A stretch of 5,006 bases of DNA from an uncultured Methanobrevibacter sp. (GCA_900317865.1 ONIK01000104.1:1-5006), one strand, 5' to 3'. Counted from the first letter of the stretch, positions 1-4,853 are shown. Notes: generated by a model not told the origin, from the letters alone. A program made the numbers and translations.

Positions 1-849
1 TTGTAAATAGAAATTCAATATATAGGATGCTATAAATGTCATGAAATACATTACAAATGCCGAATAATTACCCAAAACATATTTGAAATTTTTTAAAAGC
101 TTTAAATTGTATACTGGATGTTTTTTATTCTTTTCAACTTTTAAAAATATGAATAAAAAGACGATGCTCAGTATCAATATAAAGAAATTGCCGTCATCCA
201 ATCTGACAATACCATACAAAAATAATCCCATGAAAAGAAAATAAATAATGGAACCTAGTTTGTCTATTTCATTAATGTCATCAGTATACCATTCCTTACC
301 CAAATTAATCAATATTAATAGAGTAATGACATATATTGGGATTAATATCAGGAAAACCGCTCTCCAAGACAAGTAATAAACAACCAATCCGGATACCGTA
401 TTGGATAAGCACAAACCCACATATCCGCAAGAGCCCATTATTCCCATGGCATAACCAAGCTTTTCTGAAGGAAGCTGTATTGTAACAATGACATACATGG
501 CTCCATTAATGACTGCAGTTGCAACTCCCTGAATAATTCGAGAAATCAAAAGGGAGATAATATCTGTTGAAAAAGCCGAAAGCAATAAGCCTACAATCAT
601 TAATACAATACTATATTTGAGGTATCTTCCAATTCCATGTTTTGAAACAAATTTTCCCAAAGGCAGCATTAACGACACTGACGTTACTAAAAAAACCAAA
701 TTGATAGCATTTACCATTTCAACATCTAAACTTAAATCTGATGATATTGTGGGGAGCGCTACCGTAACCATATTGGCTATGAACTGAACACAAAATAACA
801 ATAAGCATCCAAGAATCACAACCCTTTTGTCTTCAACTTCTTTTTTCAT
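1..849 (-). CDS. MFS transporter, DHA2/EmrB-like family (partial, C-terminus beyond the left edge)
   Basis: This reads open on the minus strand from ATG at 849-847 to base 1, giving 283 residues with no stop. The protein is strongly hydrophobic with repeated membrane helices. Landmarks of the 14-helix drug/proton antiporter family are visible: VALPTISSDLSL (residues 30-41) after helix 1; a motif-A-like loop LGKFVSKHGIGRYLK (64-78); RIIQGVATA (104-112) in helix 4; and LSWRAVFLILIP (160-171) after the motif-C helix. Family members are usually about 450-500 residues, so roughly the last 200 are outside the window. Expected role: efflux of small organic compounds across the cytoplasmic membrane; the substrate cannot be told. 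Oddities: the helix-1 acidic position (D before TIVNVALP in the family) is Ile24, and the motif-C GP...GG is replaced by GLCLSN (145-150). No Shine-Dalgarno precedes the start, which fits a leaderless or short-leader mRNA. The gene is divergent from everything to its right. Confidence 0.9.
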   Translation of the reverse strand, partial: MKKEVEDKRVVILGCLLLFCVQFIANMVTVALPTISSDLSLDVEMVNAINLVFLVTSVSLMLPLGKFVSKHGIGRYLKYSIVLMIVGLLLSAFSTDIISLLISRIIQGVATAVINGAMYVIVTIQLPSEKLGYAMGIMGSCGYVGLCLSNTVSGLVVYYLSWRAVFLILIPIYVITLLILINLGKEWYTDDINEIDKLGSIIYFLFMGLFLYGIVRLDDGNFFILILSIVFLFIFLKVEKNKKHPVYNLKLLKNFKYVLGNYSAFVMYFMTFIASYILNFYLQ

Positions 850-876
850 AGAATATTAAATATATTGACTTTATTG

Positions 877-886
877 ATATTTAAAA
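877..886 (-). promoter_or_regulatory. Probable TATA box of the MFS gene
   Basis: On the minus strand this reads TTTTAAATAT, centred about 31 bases upstream of the transporter ATG. That is the distance expected of an archaeal TATA box feeding a leaderless or nearly leaderless transcript, in keeping with the absence of a ribosome binding site before that ATG. The region is AT-rich, so chance matches are common. Confidence 0.35.
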
Positions 887-933
887 CTTGCAATATTGGT
901 TGCTTTTAACCACCATTTTATAATAAATCATGA

Positions 934-1191
934 TTTTTCATGTGCCTTGACAGACCGGACAAATTCAACTGAATCAAGGACAACTTCATCGCAAAGGCAA
1001 TAAAATCATTAAGTGTATGCAGTTACGGAATGTAGTTCTCACACACGATAGTCGTAAAAGAGCTGTCCTACCACAATCAAGGATTCAATCTGCTCTTTCC
1101 GTTGATGTTTGTAATAACAGTATTTTTAAGCTGGCTTCTGCATTATGTATTAAGCAAGATTCCTTATGTTAAGACTTTTAGTGGGGTTTAA
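934..1191 (+). pseudogene. C-terminal remnant of a membrane acyltransferase (acyltransferase-3-like)
   Basis: One frame can be read from 934 to the TAA at 1189-1191, interrupted by TGA at 970-972 and TAG at 1033-1035. Translating across the stops gives a segment containing LSVCSYGM-stop-FSHTIVVKEL, then a hydrophobic helix (LLFPLMFVITVFLSWLLHYV) and the basic tail LSKIPYVKTFSGV. The SYGxYxxH pattern followed by a last membrane helix and a short LSKIPY-type tail is how OafA/WecH-like acyltransferase-3 proteins end. Those enzymes move acyl groups onto cell-surface sugars. The TAG falls where the tyrosine of SYG-x-Y is expected. Only about 85 codons remain of a family normally 330 residues or longer, and nothing recognisable lies upstream, where the divergent MFS gene begins. 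The family assignment rests on pattern recognition alone; the broken-gene reading is more certain than the exact family. Confidence 0.6.
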
Positions 1192-1229
1192 AATTAAACT
1201 TTTATTATGATATTTTTGAAGAATATTTT

Positions 1230-1418
1230 TTGTTAAAAATGTTTAATCATATGAAAATATTTCTAATCAAATGCTCTAGCAAAATCCATTATAGGAGTGA
1301 CGAATTTGATTATACAAAATTTGCACTTAGAAGCAAAACTGATGACCTTAAGGGTATTGCAAGCATGAACAGAATATACCTGAACATGAAATATCTAACA
1401 AGTAAAATGGATGATTAA
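1230..1418 (+). CDS. Small hypothetical ORF upstream of a decayed ImmA-type peptidase
   Basis: This is an open frame of 62 codons from TTG 1230, with in-frame ATGs at 1239 and 1251. No convincing ribosome binding site precedes any of them. The first part (KIFLIKCSSKIHYR) looks unstructured. The later part, SDEFDYTKFALRSKTDDLKG and IASMNRIYLNMKYLTSKMDD, looks like two amphipathic, charged helices of a genuine protein. Its stop (TAA 1416-1418) overlaps the ATG of the next reading frame at 1411 by 8 bases, the classic arrangement of translationally coupled gene pairs. ImmA/IrrE peptidases commonly sit beside an HTH repressor or antitoxin, so this may be what is left of such a partner, but I see no helix-turn-helix motif and do not recognise the family. 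Because its downstream partner is broken, it may itself be a truncated remnant. Confidence 0.35.
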   Translation: MLKMFNHMKIFLIKCSSKIHYRSDEFDYTKFALRSKTDDLKGIASMNRIYLNMKYLTSKMDD

Positions 1419-1723
1419 CTTGAAAAGTGACAACCAATTAAATATCGAGGCCATTAAATTAAGAGAAAAATGGGGTTTAAATCCTAATGAATCTATTGAC
1501 ATCACATCAGGGTTTTATCAAAACTCCCAAACTTAACCTTATTGTACATAGCATTTTCCAAAAACACTAGTGGAATGTGCATTAAGGATGGAAAGATAGA
1601 AATCATTGGAATTAACTCACGAATGGTAAAAGGAAGGCAAAGATACATCATAGCTTGTACCATTTATTGATTGAAGAAAATTCAGGAACCCCCTATTATC
1701 TGCAACAAACATTTAAGAGATGA
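1411..1723 (+). pseudogene. Frameshifted ImmA/IrrE-family zinc peptidase (COG2856-like) remnant
   Basis: Three reading frames in series rebuild one protein. Frame one (from ATG 1411) gives NIEAIKLREKWGLNPNESID and hits TAA at 1534. Frame two (about 1509-1655) gives VLSKLPNLTLLYIAFSKNTS, GMCIKDGKIEIIGINSRMVK and GRQRYIIA. Frame three (1661-1723) gives HLLIEENSGTPYYLQQTFKR and stops at TGA 1721. The order 'AxxLRxKWGLxPxxPIDI ... SGMCIKDG..IIxINSxMxxGRQRxxxAHExxHLL' is that of ImmA/IrrE metallopeptidases, which cleave repressors of mobile elements or stress regulons. The zinc-binding HExxH should lie at 1656-1663, but only GCT TGTACCAT remains, so the motif is missing exactly where the second frameshift occurs. 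The gene overlaps the upstream ORF by 8 bases. No product with catalytic capacity can be made. The family call is fairly confident; the C-terminal extent is not. Confidence 0.65.
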
Positions 1724-1872
1724 TTCTGTTTATAGTTGTCTTAATGGATATGTTGTATCTGTGCATCATTGTCTATCTAATACTTTTTCAGGATATTGTT
1801 CTGTATTTGGATAAGAATAAATATTTTTTTATAATTCCTTTTTAAAACTCTTTTTTTATAATTTAACGATGC
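1724..1872. other. Non-coding stretch between peptidase remnant and surface-protein promoter
   Basis: A short frame encoding about 35 codons runs on from the peptidase remnant (ending in TAA near 1812) but resembles nothing I know and may be further decayed peptidase sequence. It is followed by T-rich tracts around 1828-1860 (ATTTTTTTAT, CTCTTTTTTTAT). Runs of T of this kind could end transcription from the left. I see no hairpin and no other feature. Confidence 0.3.
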
Positions 1873-1905
1873 AAGTGAGTACATACATGCGAAAACTTTT
1901 ATATA
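1873..1905 (+). promoter_or_regulatory. Archaeal promoter with upstream palindrome-like operator (copy 1)
   Basis: The TATA box TTTATATA is at 1898-1905, preceded by a purine-rich GCGAAAAC resembling a BRE. Eleven bases upstream lies GTGAGTACATAC (1875-1886), an imperfect version of the clean inverted repeat found at 4639-4650. The 32 bases 1873-1904 match 4637-4668 at 25 positions without gaps, including identical palindrome-to-TATA spacing. Transcription would begin about 25 bases after the TATA box, near 1927-1930, leaving a leader of about 30 bases before ATG 1961. A shared transcription factor acting at both sites is an inference from the conservation. Confidence 0.7.
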
Positions 1906-1943
1906 TCGCAAAATTACAAAAATAAATTTGAAGATTAATTCTA

Positions 1944-1949
1944 GAGAGG
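1944..1949 (+). promoter_or_regulatory. Ribosome binding site deciding the start of the beta-helix gene
   Basis: GAGAGG lies 11 bases before ATG 1961 and is the only purine-rich element complementary to the archaeal 16S 3' end (CACCUCC) nearby. It lies inside the frame if TTG 1928 were used as start, and so favours ATG 1961. The spacing is a little long. Confidence 0.5.
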
Positions 1950-1960
1950 CCTTTAAAAAA

Positions 1961-3856
1961 ATGTATAAAAAATTTTCATTAATATTACTGCTTTTTTGTC
2001 TTATAATAGTGGGTATAGGTTCTGTTTCTGCAACAGAATTTATTGAGTGTTCTTACGATTTAAATGATACAAATTATCAGAATTCAAGTTCTATTGATAT
2101 GGATTGTCCACATGATACAATTAATGTGGAAACTTCCTTCAATGAAATTAATAAAGAATCTGTTTTTAATAAGTTTCAAGGCAATTCCTCTTTAAAGGAG
2201 AATAATATATCTGTTTCACCGGAAATGGGTTCTGAAGCATTAAACACTTCTGCGGTTGTGTACTTCACAGGATTCAAATCAAGTGAATTGCAAAAACAGA
2301 TTGAAACTTTAAATAATGGCGACATATTGGTTTTTGAGCATGATGTGCAACTGGACATAACCAACATACCAATTCGCAAATCCATAACTCTTGATGGTAA
2401 TTTCCATTCAATTGGAGGAATGAGTATTTGCAGAATATTTGAAGTATTCACCAATAATGTTGTTTTAAGAAATTTTAACTTCTATGATATAAAAATTGCA
2501 GTCACTTGGCATGGTCATAGAGGTACCATTGAAGGATGTACATTTAAAAAGAACCCATATCCTCTCGAATGGGAGGGTAAAGATGGAACATTAAGGAACT
2601 GCACTTTCATGAATAATAATGGATGGGATCCTATTCTCATATCTGGAAGCAACACTACAATAGTGGGATGTACTTTCAAAAACAATAATGGGGGAGATGG
2701 TTCTGGACTTTACATATCTGGAAGCAACTGTTGTGTGGACGGATGCACATTCGAAAAAAATTCTGCATCAAGGCTCAGTACAATATATGTGCAAGGAGAT
2801 AATTTATGTGTAAAAAATTCTATTTTCAATGAAAACTGTGGTAAGTACGCAGGTTCAATTTATATATCCGCAAAAAACTGTAATGTGGAAACTTGCATAT
2901 TCAAAGATAACAGCGCATCATATGCAGGTGCTATTTATTATGCGAAAGGAGACAACTGTAAAATAAATGGTTGTACTTTCACAGGCAATCATGCGTATCA
3001 AGGCGGTTCAGTTTTTATTAGTAGAGGAGAATGTTGCGTGAAAGGATGCACATTCCAGAATAATACTGCAGAAAATAGGGGAGGTGCAATTTATATATGC
3101 GTAGATGGAGATAAATCTCAAGTGGTAAATTGTACTTTAAAAGAAAACATAGCACCTATGGGTGGTGCAATATATACTCGTGCAGAAAATTTTGTAGTTG
3201 ATGGATGCAAATTCGAAAAGAACCAAGCAGATTATGGTGGTGGAATTTTCGTTGATATGGGCAAAGGATTTATTGAAAATTCTGAATTTTATTCCAATAC
3301 TGCTGTAGCTGAGGGTGCTGCAATTTTCTTCTCTGGATTTGCTAAGCTAACTCAAGTAGTGTGCTGTGATTTCTACAAAAACCATGGAAATAGTGTAATT
3401 TCAGCAACTCATGATCTGGTACCTGATTATTATACCGTTGTTACTTACTTTTATATCGGAAAGTGCACCTTTTATCTAAACGATGCTAAGCGCACAATTG
3501 TTACTTTTGATAGAGTAGATATTGAAAACTGTGCATTCTATAAAAATACTGGAATAGACATTTGCGACATTGATGAGTATAGGAAAACCAATGTTGAAAA
3601 ATGCTGGTTTGGAAATACAAAATCCGATCATAGCCACATACCTAAATTAGAAGGCAAGGTGATAATGTATGATTGGTATGAATTAAATGATGATTTCACA
3701 ACCTCTAATGCACAGTTATTTGAAAAAGTATGGTTTGTTAAAACGGTTACAACTGTAGAAAATTGTGATTTACGTATAAACAGGGATTTGCTTTGTAAGC
3801 TCATTTATGAAGATGCAGCAGGCTCTTTATCAAAAACAACAAACATTTGTTATTAA
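1961..3856 (+). CDS. Secreted cysteine-rich right-handed beta-helix adhesin-like protein
   Basis: This gene encodes 631 residues from ATG 1961. I chose that start because a signal peptide begins right there (MYKKFSLILLLFCLII..., cleavage after SVSA, residue 24), with GAGAGG upstream. TTG 1928 would add 11 residues before it. Residues 25-98 form an Asn/Ser-rich linker with several N-glycosylation sequons. From about 99 comes the start of a pectate-lyase-like beta-helix: LQKQIETLNNGDILVF, then SITLDGNFHSI. From residue 192 to about 550 run some 12 coils of mostly 25 residues with the signature GCTFxxNxAxxGGAIYI, ending at CWFGN (548-552). The last 80 residues are a non-helical tail with no hydrophobic anchor. 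The mature protein carries about 30 cysteines, unusually many, falling at two fixed coil positions. Expected location: cell surface or medium; role: probably adhesion or surface interaction, as assumed for methanogen adhesin-like proteins. No catalytic residues are evident. The tail may be truncated (see the duplicated segment downstream). Confidence 0.9.
   Translation: MYKKFSLILLLFCLIIVGIGSVSATEFIECSYDLNDTNYQNSSSIDMDCPHDTINVETSFNEINKESVFNKFQGNSSLKENNISVSPEMGSEALNTSAVVYFTGFKSSELQKQIETLNNGDILVFEHDVQLDITNIPIRKSITLDGNFHSIGGMSICRIFEVFTNNVVLRNFNFYDIKIAVTWHGHRGTIEGCTFKKNPYPLEWEGKDGTLRNCTFMNNNGWDPILISGSNTTIVGCTFKNNNGGDGSGLYISGSNCCVDGCTFEKNSASRLSTIYVQGDNLCVKNSIFNENCGKYAGSIYISAKNCNVETCIFKDNSASYAGAIYYAKGDNCKINGCTFTGNHAYQGGSVFISRGECCVKGCTFQNNTAENRGGAIYICVDGDKSQVVNCTLKENIAPMGGAIYTRAENFVVDGCKFEKNQADYGGGIFVDMGKGFIENSEFYSNTAVAEGAAIFFSGFAKLTQVVCCDFYKNHGNSVISATHDLVPDYYTVVTYFYIGKCTFYLNDAKRTIVTFDRVDIENCAFYKNTGIDICDIDEYRKTNVEKCWFGNTKSDHSHIPKLEGKVIMYDWYELNDDFTTSNAQLFEKVWFVKTVTTVENCDLRINRDLLCKLIYEDAAGSLSKTTNICY
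2534..3390 (+). repeat. Tandem beta-helix coil repeats inside the surface-protein gene
   Basis: About eleven degenerate repeats encode the coils: starting at GCTF, successive units are 21, 23, 25, 25, 25, 26, 25, 28, 25, 25 and 28 residues. Each opens with a [GN]C-[TK]-F-x-x-N turn and has a central GGAIYI-type strand. At DNA level the recurrent piece is GGATG(T/C)AC(A/T)TTC. Such repeats allow copy-number change by recombination, though here the units have diverged enough that recent duplication is not apparent. Confidence 0.8.
3785..3843 (+). repeat. Tail repeat, copy A (last codons of the beta-helix gene)
   Basis: These 59 bases encode DLLCKLIYEDAAGSLSKTTN, just before the stop at 3854. 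They align without gaps with 3898-3956, with about 70% of bases identical by hand count. The offset is 113 bases, not a multiple of three, so the second copy is in another frame and outside the gene. Confidence 0.55.
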
Positions 3857-3897
3857 AACAGTAAAATGAGACATATTGTGATTAATGTTTAAATAGT

Positions 3898-3956
3898 GAT
3901 TTGCTTTTAAAATCCAATATTAATGATGCAATAGGCCTTTTATCAAGAGCAAATTA
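3898..3956 (+). repeat. Tail repeat, copy B (out-of-frame remnant after the stop)
   Basis: Read in its own frame this encodes DLLLKSNINDAIGLLSRAN and continues YYPMFRQEFILVK before TAG at 3994. It parallels DLLCKLIYEDAAGSLSKTTN of the gene end. A stop codon at 3883-3885 closes it upstream. It is most simply a leftover of a related coding segment, either an internal duplication or the original 3' end of a longer surface-protein gene. Within 3857-4054 this copy and the hairpin at 3976 are all I can see. Confidence 0.5.
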
Positions 3957-3975
3957 TTATCCCATGTTTAGGCAG

Positions 3976-4005
3976 GAATTCATTCTTGTTAAATAGAATG
4001 AATTC
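3976..4005 (+). terminator. Perfect 11-bp inverted repeat, probable transcript-end hairpin
   Basis: GAATTCATTCT and AGAATGAATTC are exact complements around an 8-base loop, followed by ATTTTT and, from 4029, long T runs up to 4047. It lies 120 bases after the beta-helix gene's stop. Archaea terminate chiefly at T tracts, so the T runs may matter more than the stem; the hairpin could instead protect the mRNA 3' end. Confidence 0.5.
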
Positions 4006-4054
4006 AATTTTTCATCATTAAATTCATTATTTTTTCTTTTTTTCTTAATTTAAA

Positions 4055-4227
4055 GTGTTGGCAGAAATTATTGAGTTTTATTTTTTATTTAATTTAAAAG
4101 CTTCTGAAATTGTTGATGGTGCTTTAATTACTTTAAAATTGGGTGAAATACTTTTAATATGGGTAGGCCCCCATTTAATCTTAAAGATATGATAAAATTA
4201 ATTTTTTATGGACTTATAAATAAAGTT
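4055..4227 (+). pseudogene. Transposase N-terminal fragment (IS5/IS1182-like) remnant
   Basis: From ATG 4159 the translation MGRPPFNLKDMIKLIFYGLINKV matches the pattern GRPPxxPKDMIKLxxYGxxNxx near the N-terminus of DDE transposases of the IS5/IS1182 type, where it is normally followed by TSSRKLE. Here that continuation is absent and unrelated sequence begins at about 4228. A second frame, from GTG 4055 to TGA 4190, gives EIIEFYFLFNLKASEIVDGA and LITLKLGEIL, which may be the part that once preceded GRPP, now shifted out of frame; this half is much less certain. No terminal inverted repeats and no DDE catalytic part are present. It cannot encode an active enzyme. Confidence 0.5.
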
Positions 4228-4545
4228 TGGAAGACTTATGTGGCTGTTATTGGAGTTTCTGTTCTATGTGAAGTAGTTGATGGTATATTGGGAAGATATG
4301 CTACTTCAGCTTTTGTACCTGTTGCTACTGAGGCTGCAGGTCAAAGCCCTGCATTATATGTAGTTGAATACAAAGGTTATCTATTAACATAGGCCTGATG
4401 TAGATGAAGTCTCTGTATTATTCTAGGTTGCTTCAAATCGAGGTTCTTTTTCTGAAGCTGATGTTGGGTCTATGGGTTAAGGTTCTGAATATTAGATGTT
4501 GCAAATGCTGTTGTAGATAACACTCAAGTATCTGTTATTTTTTAA
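4228..4545 (+). pseudogene. Decayed gene of unrecognised family
   Basis: A continuous protein can be followed through two frame changes. From about 4228 to TAG 4390: KTYVAVIGVSVLCEVVDGIL, GRYATSAFVPVATEAAGQSP and ALYVVEYKGYLLT. From 4391 in the next frame: RPDVDEVSVLF-stop-VASNRGSFSEADVGSMG-stop-GSEY-stop. From 4495, back in the first frame: DVANAVVDNTQVSVIF, ending at TAA 4543-4545. The composition (Gly/Ala/Val-rich, few Asn/Lys) is unlike the adhesins around it and resembles a cytoplasmic enzyme domain or a compact alpha/beta fold. I do not recognise the family. The first 54 codons are fused in frame to a transposase scrap, so the true N-terminus is lost. With at least two frameshifts and three stops it is not functional. 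Confidence 0.5.
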
Positions 4546-4560
4546 AAAAACGTGTTTTTT
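4544..4560 (+). terminator. Weak A/T stem with T run after the decayed gene
   Basis: Seven A, then CGTG, then six T could fold into a six-pair A-T stem and, more importantly, supply a T run of the kind that ends archaeal transcription. It sits directly on the last stop of the decayed gene. Support is compositional only. Nothing further is seen between here and 4636. Confidence 0.25.
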
Positions 4561-4636
4561 CAAGTCAGTTAATTTATTCAAAGCATGAAATGTTTGGAAT
4601 TGATTAGTGTTAAATAATGTATTAAATATATTACGA

Positions 4637-4668
4637 AAGTAAGCACTTACATTCGGAAATATTTATAT
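4637..4668 (+). promoter_or_regulatory. Archaeal promoter with perfect palindromic operator (copy 2)
   Basis: GTAAG-CA-CTTAC (4639-4650) is a perfect 5-bp inverted repeat, and TTTATAT (4662-4668) is the TATA box. Between them lies CGGAAA, a purine-rich BRE candidate. The element matches the promoter at 1873-1904 at 25 of 32 positions with the same 11-base palindrome-to-TATA gap. Expected transcription start is near 4692, giving a leader of about 40 bases to ATG 4731. It would drive the broken signal-peptide ORF and probably the secreted-protein gene at 4854. Confidence 0.7.
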
Positions 4669-4730
4669 GGGTGGTTATCTAATCTTTTTACATTAATCAA
4701 TAACACATATATATTTTATGGTGGGTTAAT

Positions 4731-4804
4731 ATGAAATTTTTATTTCATTAATTGTGCTAACAGTTGCTTTAACCTGTTTATTATGTGTATGTGCTGCTGA
4801 TTAA
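4731..4804 (+). pseudogene. Frameshifted signal-peptide ORF (remnant of a secreted-protein gene)
   Basis: ATG 4731 is well placed behind GGTGGG (4720-4725) and the promoter at 4637, but its frame ends after six codons (MKFLFH, TAA 4749). In another frame, from 4742 to TAA 4802, the sequence ISLIVLTVALTCLLCVCAAD is a typical secretion signal with a CAAD cleavage region. Adding one T to the five-T run at 4737-4741 would join the start to it, giving a 24-residue peptide that still stops immediately after the signal. The N-terminus of a secreted protein has therefore been kept, and the frame and the body lost. A regulatory leader peptide is a less likely alternative. Confidence 0.55.
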
Positions 4805-4853
4805 ACTATAATGTTTAGTATATCAACCTTATTAAAATAAAGAGTGAGAATAT

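Noticed and set aside
897..912. Inverted repeat TGGTT-GCTTTT-AACCA upstream of the MFS gene as an operator
   Set aside because: Only five pairs, in AT-rich sequence, with no second copy in the window; it could be chance. Kept as a note because such transporters are often locally regulated.
1033..1035. In-frame TAG read as pyrrolysine in the acyltransferase
   Set aside because: Pyrrolysine decoding is known from methylamine-using methanogens, not from the Methanobrevibacter type suggested here, and an in-frame TGA 63 bases upstream plus the missing N-terminal part show ordinary decay.
1928..1960. TTG 1928 as the start of the beta-helix protein, possibly leaderless since the TATA box predicts transcription to begin about there
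   Set aside because: The signal peptide begins at ATG 1961, which has GAGAGG upstream; the extra 11 residues (KINSREAFKK...) would sit in front of it. The position match with the predicted transcript start is noted but not decisive.
2176..2454. Open frame of 92 codons on the minus strand
   Set aside because: It lies wholly inside the beta-helix gene on the opposite strand, has no ribosome site or promoter and no recognisable motif; it is a shadow of the real frame.
2534..3390. Regularly spaced repeats as a CRISPR array or minisatellite
   Set aside because: The spacing is 63-84 bases, the units are degenerate, and the periodicity is explained by translated beta-helix coils.
4055..4192. GTG-started 45-codon ORF as an independent small protein
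   Set aside because: It has no ribosome site, overlaps the transposase frame, and reads at best as the shifted upstream part of that transposase.
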